Below, piece by piece: positions 22,410-29,215 of a stretch of DNA of 29,215 nucleotides. The notes beneath the pieces were generated by a model. That model was not told the origin of the DNA, did no database searches, and was given only the letters and a program-made list of their open reading frames with translations. Both the position numbers and the translations under genes were made by a program. How positions within the stretch are numbered: the first letter of the stretch is position 1; each line of letters opens with the position of its first letter. This DNA is from RAM1 sp943372515 (GTDB taxonomy: Bacteria; Pseudomonadota; Gammaproteobacteria; Burkholderiales; Burkholderiaceae_C), in assembly GCA_943372515.1 (NCBI GenBank), contig CALRYY010000045.1, positions 1 to 29,215 of the forward strand. The letters are read 5' to 3'.

Positions 22410-22952
22410 ATGATCAAGACCATCCTGTTGAGCGTCATTGGCCTGCTGGCGCTGGCCGTCGCTGCCATTTCGCTGATCGCCACGCAGCGCCCCGACACCT
22501 TCCGCGTGTCGCGCACGGCCAGCATTGCCGCGCCGCCAGACAAGCTGTTTGCGTTGATCAACGACGTGCGTGAATTCAACAGCTGGAGTCCGTATGTGTT
22601 GCGGGACCCCCAGGCCACGGGTCGCTACAGCGGGCCGGCCGCCGGCCCCGGCGCGCGCTATGACTTTGACGGCAAGAAATCCGGCAGCGGCAGTTTCGAA
22701 ATCACTGCGGCTACGCCGCCGTCGCAGGTGCGCATGCGCCTGGACATGACGGCGCCGTTCGAGGTCCACAACGTCGTGACCTTTACGCTGGTACCGCAAG
22801 GCCCGGCGACCCAGGCCACCTGGGCCATGGAAGGCCCGGCGCCGTTCCTGTCGAAGTTCATGGGGGTCATTTTTGACATGGACAAGATGGTCGGTACCGA
22901 CTTTGAGACCGGGCTGGCCAACCTGAAAGCGCGCGCTGAAAAGCCCGCCTGA
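22410..22952 (+). CDS. SRPBCC-family protein with N-terminal membrane anchor
   Basis: A 180-residue protein. Residues 1-25 (MIKTILLSVIGLLALAVAAI) form a membrane anchor or uncleaved signal. The rest is a START/SRPBCC ligand-binding domain: FRVSRTASIAAPPDKLFALI and NDVREFNSWSPYVLRDPQAT, typical of polyketide cyclase/dehydrase-like proteins, then the C-terminal helix around MVGTDFETGLANLKARAE. Ligand unknown. AAGGAG lies 8 bp before the ATG. Genes of this family are regular partners of ECF41/ECF42-type modules, and this one lies inside the cluster between DGPF and VOC genes. Confidence 0.87.
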   Translation: MIKTILLSVIGLLALAVAAISLIATQRPDTFRVSRTASIAAPPDKLFALINDVREFNSWSPYVLRDPQATGRYSGPAAGPGARYDFDGKKSGSGSFEITAATPPSQVRMRLDMTAPFEVHNVVTFTLVPQGPATQATWAMEGPAPFLSKFMGVIFDMDKMVGTDFETGLANLKARAEKPA

Positions 22953-22988
22953 ATTTCCCCATCCATTCATCATTTCAAGGAGAACCCC

Positions 22989-23402
22989 ATGTCACGCCAG
23001 ATGTTCGTCAACCTGCCCATCAAGAACATGGAGCGCAGCCAGGCGTTCTTCAAAAGCCTGGGCTTTTCATTCAACCCCCAGTTCACCAACGAGCAGGGTG
23101 CCTGCATGGTGGTCAGCGAGGACCACAACTACGTCATGCTGCTGGTCGAGCCGTTCTTCCAGGGCTTTACCAACAAGCCCATTGCCGATGCAGCCAAGGG
23201 CACCGAAGTGCTGATCTGCCTCTCATGCGAAAGCCGCGAGGAGGTGGACGAGCTTGTGCAAAAGGCGCTGGCCGCCGGCGGCACCGCACCCATGCCAGCG
23301 CAAGACCATGGCTTCATGTACGGCCACGGGTTCACCGATCTGGACGGCCACATGTGGGAGCTGATGCACATGGACGCTGGTGCTGTGCCGCCCCAGTCCT
23401 GA
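22989..23402 (+). CDS. VOC (glyoxalase/bleomycin-resistance) family protein
   Basis: A 137-residue vicinal-oxygen-chelate protein: MSRQMFVNLPIKNMERSQAF at the start, KSLGFSFNPQFTNEQGACMV, and the end HGFTDLDGHMWELMHMD with a typical terminal Glu metal ligand (WEL). The repeated beta-alpha-beta modules cover about 5-60 and 72-130. Metal ligands in the first module are not obvious, so it may bind a ligand rather than catalyse. AAGGAG precedes the ATG by 6 bp. It is 16 bp upstream of the sigma factor's GTG start, so the genes are coupled in one transcript. Confidence 0.9.
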   Translation: MSRQMFVNLPIKNMERSQAFFKSLGFSFNPQFTNEQGACMVVSEDHNYVMLLVEPFFQGFTNKPIADAAKGTEVLICLSCESREEVDELVQKALAAGGTAPMPAQDHGFMYGHGFTDLDGHMWELMHMDAGAVPPQS

Positions 23403-23418
23403 AAAGGAAACGCCCCCA

Positions 23419-24702
23419 GTGCACTCCGCCACCCATGAAGCCATCTCAGCCGTATGGCGCATCGAATCCGCCCGGATCGTGGCCACGGTTGCGCGCATGG
23501 TGCGAGACATCGGCCTGGCCGAAGAGCTGGCGCAAGATGCGCTGGTGGCTGCGCTGGAGCACTGGCCGCGTGACGGCGTGCCGGACAACCCAGCGGCCTG
23601 GCTGGTCACCACCGCCAAAAGAAAGGCGCTGGACCACTTGCGCCACCTGAAGATGCGCGGCGAAAAGCTGGAGGAACTGGGCCATGACCTGGAGGCGCAA
23701 GAGGCCCTGGTCGTTCCCGACTTTGTGGATGCACTGGACGCCGCACGCCAGGACGACATTGGCGACGACCTGCTGCGCCTGATCTTCACCGCCTGCCACC
23801 CGGTGCTGTCCACCGATGCGCGGGTGGCGCTGACGCTGCGCCTGCTGGGCGGCCTGACCACGCACGAAATCGCCCGTGCCTACCTGGTGCCCGAGGCCAC
23901 CATTGCCCAGCGCATTGTGCGTGCCAAGCGCACGCTGAGCGAGGCCAGGGTGCCGTTCGAGCTGCCGCGCGCCGACGCGCTGGCCGACCGGCTGGCGTCG
24001 GTGCTGGAGGTGGTGTACCTGGTGTTCAACGAAGGCTACACGGCCACTGCGGGGGAAGACTGGATGCGCCCGGCCCTGACGCAGGAAGCCCTGCGCCTGG
24101 GCCGCATGCTGGCCGAGCTGGCCCCCACCGAGCCCGAGGCCCATGGCCTGGCGGCACTGATGGAGCTGCAGGCGTCGCGCAGCGCGGCACGGGTGGATGC
24201 TGCGGGCCGCCCCGTGCTGTTGATGGCGCAGGACCGCGCGCGCTGGGATCGCCTGTTGATCCGCCGCGGCCTGGCCGCGCTGCAGCAGGCCCAAAGCCTG
24301 TGCCAGGCGCAGGCCCGCCCCATGGGGACCTACGCGCTGCAGGCAGCCATTGCGGCCTGCCACGCCAGCGCGCCCACGGGCGACGCCACCGACTGGGCGC
24401 GCATTGCCGCGCTGTACGACGCATTGGCGCAAACCGCGCCGTCACCCGTGGTGGAGCTGAACCGGGCGGTGGCCGTGGGCATGGCGTTTGGCCCGGCGGC
24501 GGGGCTGCAGATCATTGACGCGCTGCAACGCGACAAGGCGCTGGGCAACTACCACTGGCTGCCCAGCGTGCGCGGCGACCTGCTGGTCAAGCTGGGCCGT
24601 CACGATGAGGCGCGGGTTGAATTCCTGCGCGCAGCGGAGCTGGCGCACAACGAGCGCGAGCGGGAATTGCTGATGGAGCGGGCGCAACGAATCGCCGACT
24701 GA
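23419..24702 (+). CDS. ECF-type RNA polymerase sigma factor, ECF42 group with long C-terminal domain
   Basis: A 427-residue sigma factor, twice the length of ordinary ECF proteins. The start is the GTG at 23419 (VHSATHEAISAVWRIESARI), behind AGGA at 10 bp; the frame is open upstream into the VOC gene without a start signal. Sigma region 2 covers about 8-75 (LAEELAQDALVAALEHWP, NPAAWLVTTAKRKALDHLRH) and region 4 about 118-175 (LLGGLTTHEIARAYLVPEAT, IAQRIVRAKRTL). The rest (about 180-427) is the TPR-like extension (LEVVYLVFNEGYTATAGEDW, VVELNRAVAVGMAFGPAAGL) characteristic of ECF42, which works without a classic anti-sigma factor. No anti-sigma gene is present. The DGPF neighbours support the assignment. 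Confidence 0.93.
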   Translation: MHSATHEAISAVWRIESARIVATVARMVRDIGLAEELAQDALVAALEHWPRDGVPDNPAAWLVTTAKRKALDHLRHLKMRGEKLEELGHDLEAQEALVVPDFVDALDAARQDDIGDDLLRLIFTACHPVLSTDARVALTLRLLGGLTTHEIARAYLVPEATIAQRIVRAKRTLSEARVPFELPRADALADRLASVLEVVYLVFNEGYTATAGEDWMRPALTQEALRLGRMLAELAPTEPEAHGLAALMELQASRSAARVDAAGRPVLLMAQDRARWDRLLIRRGLAALQQAQSLCQAQARPMGTYALQAAIAACHASAPTGDATDWARIAALYDALAQTAPSPVVELNRAVAVGMAFGPAAGLQIIDALQRDKALGNYHWLPSVRGDLLVKLGRHDEARVEFLRAAELAHNERERELLMERAQRIAD

Positions 24703-24721
24703 CCCTGACGATTAATTTCAC

Positions 24722-24761
24722 CAAGCAAATGCTTGCTGAAAATAGCGGGTTTTGCTATTGT
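24722..24761 (+). promoter_or_regulatory. Promoter with palindromic operator before TetR gene
   Basis: CAAGCA-AA-TGCTTG (24722-24735) is a perfect 6-bp inverted repeat with a 2-bp centre, the style bound by TetR regulators of acyl-CoA genes in betaproteobacteria. Its right arm overlaps a -35 (TTGCTG, 24733-24738), followed after exactly 17 bp by a -10 (TATTGT, 24756-24761). The expected start of transcription is at about 24768, that is, at the ATG at 24770. The overlap of operator and -35 suggests autorepression of the following four-gene operon. Confidence 0.65.
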
Positions 24762-24769
24762 GCGTGTCT

Positions 24770-25426
24770 ATGGACATGCCCGTTGCCGCCATTGAACCCG
24801 TGCCCAAGCGACCGCGCGGGCGACCGCGCAAGACGGTGGAGGACCGCGACGACGGCAACCGCCGGCTGGCGCTGGTGGCCGGCGCGGCCAGGCTGTTTCG
24901 CCGCAAGGGCTTTGACGCCACCAGCACGCGCGACATTGCCGCCGCAGTGGGCATGCAAAGCGGCTCGCCGTTCTATCACTTCAAGAGCAAGGGCGCGCTG
25001 CTTTACGCGGTGATGCAAGAGGGTATGCGTGTGGCCATCGACCGGCAGGCCGCTGTGCTGGCTGCCGGCGGGCACGCGGGCGCCGACCCCAGGGCCGTGC
25101 TCGCGCTGCTGATCCGCAACCACTTTGATGTGCTGTTGGGTCCGGGCAGCGACTTCATTCCGGTGATGTTGTATGAGTCGCGCTCGATCACCGCACGCCA
25201 GCGTGCGCTGCTGGCCGGCCTGCACGGTGAATACGAGGCCGCCTGGGTGCCGGTGTTGCAGGCGCTGCATGCAGCGGGCGCCTTGCGGGCCGATGTCAAG
25301 CTGGCGCGGCTGCTCATCTTCGGCGCACTCAACTGGTCGGCCCAGTGGTACGACCGCCGCAAGGGTGCCAACCTGGACCAACTCACAGACGCCGCGATGG
25401 CGCTGTTCATACACGGCACACCATGA
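24770..25426 (+). CDS. TetR/AcrR-family regulator of the carboxylase operon
   Basis: A 218-residue regulator starting MDMPVAAIEPVPKRPRGRPR, with a basic arm (KRPRGRPRK) before the HTH. The HTH (about 38-83) contains LALVAGAARLFRRKGFDATS, TRDIAAAVGMQSGSPFYHFK, and the recognition helix QSGSPFYHF. The C-terminal ligand domain (about 90-215) is helical, with WSAQWYDRRKGANLDQLTDA near its end, the TetR_C (KstR2-like) style. The start at 24770 is preceded by no ribosome site and the promoter places transcription almost at the ATG, so the mRNA may be leaderless. It overlaps the SDR gene by ATGA. Ligand is probably a pathway acyl-CoA (inference). Confidence 0.9.
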   Translation: MDMPVAAIEPVPKRPRGRPRKTVEDRDDGNRRLALVAGAARLFRRKGFDATSTRDIAAAVGMQSGSPFYHFKSKGALLYAVMQEGMRVAIDRQAAVLAAGGHAGADPRAVLALLIRNHFDVLLGPGSDFIPVMLYESRSITARQRALLAGLHGEYEAAWVPVLQALHAAGALRADVKLARLLIFGALNWSAQWYDRRKGANLDQLTDAAMALFIHGTP

Positions 25427-26319
25427 GCTACCAATCTGTCTTCAAGCCCGGCCTGCTGGCCGGCAAGGTCATCGTCGTCACTGGCGGCGGCTCGGGCATT
25501 GGGCGCTGCACCGCGCACGAGCTGGCCGCTCTGGGCGCGCATGTGGTGCTGATCGGGCGCAACCTGGGCAAGCTGCAGGACGTGGCGGCCGAGATCGCTG
25601 TTGATGCGAGTGGCCATGTCGGCCACGTCAGCTTTCACGCCTGCGACATCCGCAACGAAGAGGCCGTCAAGACCACCGTGGCCGCCATCGTCATCGCCCA
25701 CGGCCGCATCGACGGCCTGGTGAACAACGCCGGGGGCCAGTACATCACGCCGCTGGAAAACATCAGCGCCAAGGGCTGGGACGCTGTGGTGGCCACCAAC
25801 CTGACCGGCGGCTTCCTGATGGCGCGCGAGTGTTACCTGCAGTCCATGCAGGACCACGGCGGCAGCATCGTCAACATCGTGGCCGACATCTGGGGCTCCA
25901 TGCCGGGCATGGGCCACAGCGGCGCGGCGCGTGCGGGCATGGTCAGCTTGACTGAAACGGCCGCGCTGGAATGGGCCAAAAGCGGCGTGCGCGTGAACGC
26001 CGTGGCGCCCGGCTACATCGCGTCCAGCGGCATGGACCATTACCCGCCCGAGGCCGGCCCTATGCTGCGCGAGATGCGCGAAACAGTACCGCTGGGCCGC
26101 TTTGGCAACGAGGCCGAAACATCGGCGGCCATCGTGTTCCTGTTGAGCCCCGCAGCCAGCTTCATCAGCGGCACGGTCATGCGCGTGGACGGCGCGCGGC
26201 CGCAGGTGCGCATGGGCTGGGGGCAGGTGGCGGCGCCTGATGACGTGCAGCAGCGCGATGCGGTGAAGCCGTTTGACGGGTTTCACCGGTACCAGACGCC
26301 CAAGGTGTTCCAGAAATGA
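25423..26319 (+). CDS. SDR oxidoreductase, PECR/AtuG-like
   Basis: A 298-residue SDR. The cofactor motif is VTGGGSGIGRCTA (about 19-31), NNAGGQYITPLE lies near 104, and SIVNIVADIWGSMPGMGHSG leads to the active site. Where classical SDRs have YxxxK it reads HSGAARAGM, with Ser166 and Arg170 at the Tyr and Lys positions. HSGAARAG is the signature of the peroxisomal trans-2-enoyl-CoA reductase branch and of citronellol-type AtuG/AtuB relatives, so this is a family trait and not damage. The C-terminal tail (about 265-298) is longer than usual. It overlaps the carboxylase gene by ATGA. Likely role: reduction or oxidation of a branched enoyl- or hydroxyacyl-CoA or alcohol in this pathway. Confidence 0.82.
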   Translation: MSYQSVFKPGLLAGKVIVVTGGGSGIGRCTAHELAALGAHVVLIGRNLGKLQDVAAEIAVDASGHVGHVSFHACDIRNEEAVKTTVAAIVIAHGRIDGLVNNAGGQYITPLENISAKGWDAVVATNLTGGFLMARECYLQSMQDHGGSIVNIVADIWGSMPGMGHSGAARAGMVSLTETAALEWAKSGVRVNAVAPGYIASSGMDHYPPEAGPMLREMRETVPLGRFGNEAETSAAIVFLLSPAASFISGTVMRVDGARPQVRMGWGQVAAPDDVQQRDAVKPFDGFHRYQTPKVFQK

Positions 26320-27935
26320 CGGTGTATCAAAGTTCATGGAACGCAGCGGGCGCCGCAGCGCAGCAGCGGCGCGACGCCATGCTGGCGCGCATCGCACAAC
26401 TGCGTGCGCTGGAGGGCCGTGCGGCGCAGGCATCGGCCAAATCCAAACCCGTGTTCGACAAGCGGGGCCAGCTGTTGCCACGCGAACGTGTGGCGCTGGT
26501 GCTGGACGCGGGGTCGCCTTATGTGCCGCTGTGTTCGCTGGCGGGCTTCCTGCAGGACACCAAGGACCCGGCGGCGTCCGTGCCGGGCGGCGGTATCGTC
26601 GCGGGCATGGGTTTCGTCAGCGGCGTGCGCTGCATGGTGGTGGCTAGCGACTCGGGCATTGAGGCAGGGTCCATCCAGCCCATGGGCCTGGACAAGATCC
26701 TGCGGGTGCAAGAGATCGCGCTGCAAAACAAGCTGCCGTTTGTGCATCTGGTTGAGAGCGCCGGCGCCAACCTCATGAAATACCGCGTGGAAGGTTTCGT
26801 GCACGGCGGCAGCCTGTTTCGCAACCTGGCGCGGCTGTCGGCGGCGGGCATCCCGGTGATTACCGTGCAGCACGGCTCGGGCACAGCGGGCGGCGCCTAC
26901 ATGCCGGGCTTGAGCGATGTGGTGATCATGGTGCGCGGGCGCTCGCGCGCCTTCCTGGCGGGGCCGCCGCTGTTGATGGCGGCCACCGGGGAGGTGGCGA
27001 CGGAAGAGGAACTGGGCGGCGCAGAGATGCACACGTCTGTGTCGGGCCTGGGCGAATACCTGGCCGAGGATGACCGGCAGGCCTTGGGCATTGCGCGTGA
27101 GGTGGTGGGCAAGTTGTCAACGCCACCACGGATTGCGGGTCAAGCCCGCAATGACCGCCAGCCTTGCCATCCTGCCGACGACCTGCTCACCCTCATGCCC
27201 GCCCACCACCGCGAGCCGGTGGACATGCGCGAGGTGATTGCCCGGCTGGTGGACGGCTCGGATCTGCTGGAATTCAAGCCGCTGTACGGCGCGGCCACCG
27301 TGTGCGCACAGGCCAGCATTGAAGGCCATCAAGTGGGCATCATCACCAACAACGGCCCCATTGACGTGGCCGGCGCCAACAAGGCCACGCACTTCATCCA
27401 GTGGATGTGCCAGCTGGGCCACCCCCTCATCTACCTGCAGAACACCACAGGCTACATGGTGGGCAAAGACAGCGAGCAGGGCGGCATGATCAAGCACGGC
27501 AGCAAGATGATCCAGGCCGTGACCAATGCCACCGTGGCGCAGATCACCATCCAGTGCGGGGCCAGCTTTGGCGCGGGCAACTACGGCATGTGCGGGCGCG
27601 GCTATGCGCCGCGTTTCCTGTTCAGCTGGCCCAGCGCCAAAACGGCGGTCATGGGCGGCGAGCAGGCTGCGCGCACCATGCAGATCGTGACCGACGCAGC
27701 GATGGCGCGCAAAGGCATCACGCCCGACGCGGCTGCGTCGCAGGCCCAGTTTGACAAGATCGTGGACGTGTTCGAGTCGCAGGCCGATGCGTTCTACACC
27801 AGCGGCCTGGTGCTGGACGACGGCGTGATCGACCCGCGCGACACGCGCGCAGTGCTGGCTTTTTGCCTGGACACCTGCGCTGAGGCGGATGCGCGAACAC
27901 TGCGGACGATGCAGTTTGGCGTAGCAAGAATGTAG
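26316..27935 (+). CDS. Acyl-CoA carboxylase beta subunit (geranyl-/methylcrotonyl-CoA carboxylase type)
   Basis: The carboxyltransferase half of a biotin-dependent acyl-CoA carboxylase, 539 residues, the size of AtuC/LiuB proteins. The N-terminal half (about 30-260) holds HLVESAGANLMKYRVEGF, HGSGTAGGAYMPGLSD and LAGPPLLMAATGEVATEEEL; the C-terminal half (about 300-539) holds REVIARLVDGSDLLEFKPLY, GASFGAGNYGMCGRGYAPRF and SWPSAKTAVMGGEQAA. The N-half details fit geranyl-CoA carboxylase (AtuC-like) rather better than methylcrotonyl-CoA carboxylase, from memory of the families. The linker between halves (residues 269-281) is encoded by a palindromic repeat, see 27130-27155. The biotinylated alpha subunit is not in the window. 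AtuC versus LiuB is uncertain; the family is certain. Confidence 0.9.
   Translation: MTVYQSSWNAAGAAAQQRRDAMLARIAQLRALEGRAAQASAKSKPVFDKRGQLLPRERVALVLDAGSPYVPLCSLAGFLQDTKDPAASVPGGGIVAGMGFVSGVRCMVVASDSGIEAGSIQPMGLDKILRVQEIALQNKLPFVHLVESAGANLMKYRVEGFVHGGSLFRNLARLSAAGIPVITVQHGSGTAGGAYMPGLSDVVIMVRGRSRAFLAGPPLLMAATGEVATEEELGGAEMHTSVSGLGEYLAEDDRQALGIAREVVGKLSTPPRIAGQARNDRQPCHPADDLLTLMPAHHREPVDMREVIARLVDGSDLLEFKPLYGAATVCAQASIEGHQVGIITNNGPIDVAGANKATHFIQWMCQLGHPLIYLQNTTGYMVGKDSEQGGMIKHGSKMIQAVTNATVAQITIQCGASFGAGNYGMCGRGYAPRFLFSWPSAKTAVMGGEQAARTMQIVTDAAMARKGITPDAAASQAQFDKIVDVFESQADAFYTSGLVLDDGVIDPRDTRAVLAFCLDTCAEADARTLRTMQFGVARM
27130..27155. repeat. Palindromic repeat inserted in frame within the carboxylase gene
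   Basis: The 26-bp core has stem ATTGCGGG/CCCGCAAT and the same TCAAG centre as the repeats at 12073 and 20253. It is read through in the carboxylase frame as PRIAGQARNDRQ (about 271-282), in the linker between the two carboxyltransferase halves. The orientation equals that of the copy at 20253-20280. No frameshift or stop results. Confidence 0.88.
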
Positions 27936-27946
27936 GAGACAAAACC

Positions 27947-29128
27947 ATGCAATACACCCACGAACACCTGGAAATCCAGAAGACCCTCAAGCGCTACATA
28001 GCCGAGCACATCAACCCCCATGTAGACGAATGGGAAGCGGCCGAAATCTTCCCGGCGCATGAAGTGTTCAAGGGCCTGGGCAAGCTGGGCCTGCTGGGCC
28101 TGTGCAAGCCCGAGGAATACGGCGGCATGGGGCTGGACTATTCGTATTCCATGCTCATGGCCGAAACGCTGGGCTACATCGACTGCGGCGGCGTGCCCAT
28201 GGCGATTGGCGTGCAGACCGACATGGCCACGCCGGCCCTTGCGCGCTTTGGCAGCGATGAGCTCAAGCGGGACTTCCTCGCGCCGGCCATTGCCGGCGAC
28301 ATGGTGGGCTGCATCGGCGTGAGCGAGCCCGCCGCCGGCAGCGACGTGGCCGGCATCAAGAGCTTTGCCCGCAAGGACGGCGACGACTACGTGATCACCG
28401 GCCAGAAGATGTGGATCACCAACAGCTTGCAGGCCGACTGGATGTGCATGCTGGTCAACACGGGTGAGGGGCCCCAACACAAGAACAAGAGCCTGGTCAT
28501 GGTGCCCATGCGTGACGGACCCAACGGCAAATTGACCAAAGGCATCGAGGTCGCACAGAAGATCAGGAAGATCGGCATGAACAGCAGCGACACCGGCCTG
28601 ATTTACTTTGACGAGGTGCGCGTGCCGCAGCGCAACCGCATCGGCAACGAAGGCCAGGGCTTCATCTACCAGATGCAGCAGTTCCAGGAAGAGCGGCTGT
28701 GGGCGGCGGCCAGCTGCCTGGTGTCATTGGAGCGCTGCTTGGGCTGGACGATTGAATGGGCGCAGGAGCGCAAGCTGTTCGGCGGCGCGCTGGCCGACCA
28801 GCAGTATGTGCAATTCAAGCTGGCTGAAATGAAAACCGAGCTGGAAAGCCTGCGCGCGCTGACCTACCGGGCCTGCGAACTGTATGTGGGCGGGCAGGAC
28901 GTGCTGGAGCTGGCCAGCATGGCCAAGCTCAAGGCGGGGCGGCTGAACCGCATCATCCCCGACGGCTGTCTGCAGTTCTGGGGCGGCATGGGCTTTACCT
29001 GGGAGAACAAGGTGTCGCGCATGTACCGCGATGGGCGGTTGGGGTCGATTGGCGGCGGGGCTGATGAGGTGATGTTGGGGATTCTTGCCAAGATCATGGG
29101 GATTGCGAAGCGGCCTGTTGCGGGGTGA
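27947..29128 (+). CDS. Acyl-CoA dehydrogenase, AtuD/isovaleryl-type
   Basis: An FAD acyl-CoA dehydrogenase of 393 residues, MQYTHEHLEIQKTLKRYIAE at the start, EEYGGMGLDYSYSMLMAETL and GGVPMAIGVQTDMATPALAR in the N-domain, the FAD/substrate segment GCIGVSEPAAGSDVAGIKS (about 123-142), and QFWGGMGFTWENKVSRMYRD near the end. The usual MCAD catalytic Glu (YEG) is replaced by IGGGADE, while Glu249 in FQEERLWAAA stands at the catalytic position known from isovaleryl-CoA dehydrogenase. This, and the GGVPMAIGVQTDM segment, suggests a citronellyl-CoA (AtuD)-like or other branched-chain enzyme. It starts 11 bp after the carboxylase gene, with an AGGAGA ribosome site. Confidence 0.9.
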   Translation: MQYTHEHLEIQKTLKRYIAEHINPHVDEWEAAEIFPAHEVFKGLGKLGLLGLCKPEEYGGMGLDYSYSMLMAETLGYIDCGGVPMAIGVQTDMATPALARFGSDELKRDFLAPAIAGDMVGCIGVSEPAAGSDVAGIKSFARKDGDDYVITGQKMWITNSLQADWMCMLVNTGEGPQHKNKSLVMVPMRDGPNGKLTKGIEVAQKIRKIGMNSSDTGLIYFDEVRVPQRNRIGNEGQGFIYQMQQFQEERLWAAASCLVSLERCLGWTIEWAQERKLFGGALADQQYVQFKLAEMKTELESLRALTYRACELYVGGQDVLELASMAKLKAGRLNRIIPDGCLQFWGGMGFTWENKVSRMYRDGRLGSIGGGADEVMLGILAKIMGIAKRPVAG

Positions 29129-29177
29129 TTTTGTGGTTATGCCTGCTTTTTTTGTTTTCCCCCCCTATCCCCCCCCG

Positions 29178-29211
29178 CCCCCTTTCCGCCCCCGCCGGGG
29201 CGGAAAGGGGG
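29178..29211 (+). terminator. Perfect GC-rich hairpin after the last gene
   Basis: A perfect 15-bp inverted repeat (arms 29178-29192 CCCCCTTTCCGCCCC and 29197-29211) with a CGCC loop begins 49 bp after the acyl-CoA dehydrogenase stop. A T-rich tract (29144-29157) and C runs lie before it, not after it, so a classical rho-independent terminator is not shown. It resembles the hairpin at 1-30 in size, loop length and position at the window edge. No gene is seen in 29129-29215. Confidence 0.5.
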
Positions 29212-29215
29212 GGCC

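Noticed and set aside
25423..26319. Loss of catalytic residues as evidence that the SDR is a pseudogene
   Set aside because: HSGAARAG at the YxxxK position is the normal signature of the PECR/AtuG branch, and the gene is intact and coupled.

Overview
The window is a GC-rich (roughly 65%) bacterial chromosome segment, almost fully coding. Gene content and intergenic repeats fit a betaproteobacterium of the order Burkholderiales, most likely Comamonadaceae (relatives of Acidovorax, Hydrogenophaga or Polaromonas). This placement is an inference from protein families and repeat style; there is no rRNA or other phylogenetic marker. Both ends carry perfect GC-rich hairpins beside C/G homopolymer runs, so the window may be a whole contig broken at such structures.

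Region 1 (1-6437) is a catabolic locus for an organic or sugar acid. On the minus strand a FadR-type GntR regulator precedes a complete TRAP transporter (dctP, dctQ, dctM). Divergent from it run two translationally coupled short-chain dehydrogenases and a fumarylacetoacetate-hydrolase-family enzyme. The enzyme set resembles the end of the non-phosphorylative L-fuconate/L-rhamnonate routes (dehydrogenation of a 2-keto-3-deoxy acid, then hydrolysis of the diketo acid), but no dehydratase is present. A perfect TGGTC-A-GACCA palindrome in the shared promoter region is a strong candidate operator.

Region 2 (6455-9434) holds three poorly characterised genes: a membrane-anchored hypothetical protein, a multi-pass membrane protein, and a TPR protein with a C-terminal SGNH-hydrolase-like domain.

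Region 3 (9502-20181) is a fatty-acid/acyl-CoA degradation block on the plus strand. It contains a TetR regulator with its own candidate operator, a long acyl-CoA dehydrogenase, a DUF2147 periplasmic protein, a FadN-type 3-hydroxyacyl-CoA dehydrogenase/enoyl-CoA hydratase, and a thiolase. A second, tightly overlapping set follows: alpha/beta hydrolase, TesB-like thioesterase, an SDR lacking the catalytic Tyr, a 2-hydroxychromene-2-carboxylate isomerase-like protein, and an enoyl-CoA hydratase/isomerase.

Region 4 (20332-24702) has a TPR-methyltransferase and then an ECF42-type sigma factor module: two DGPF/YciI proteins, an SRPBCC protein, a VOC protein, and the sigma factor with a TPR-like C-terminal half. 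A TGTCGA-17 bp-CGTC promoter upstream of the second DGPF gene matches the published ECF42 consensus, suggesting autoregulation.

Region 5 (24722-29128) is a TetR-controlled, overlapping operon: a PECR/AtuG-like SDR, a geranyl-CoA/methylcrotonyl-CoA carboxylase-type beta subunit, and an AtuD/isovaleryl-type acyl-CoA dehydrogenase. It resembles part of an acyclic-terpene or branched-acid (atu/liu-like) pathway without the biotinylated subunit. The carboxylase gene contains an in-frame copy of a palindromic repeat that also occurs three times between genes in this window. I found no tRNA, rRNA, CRISPR, transposase, prophage or recognisable defence system.
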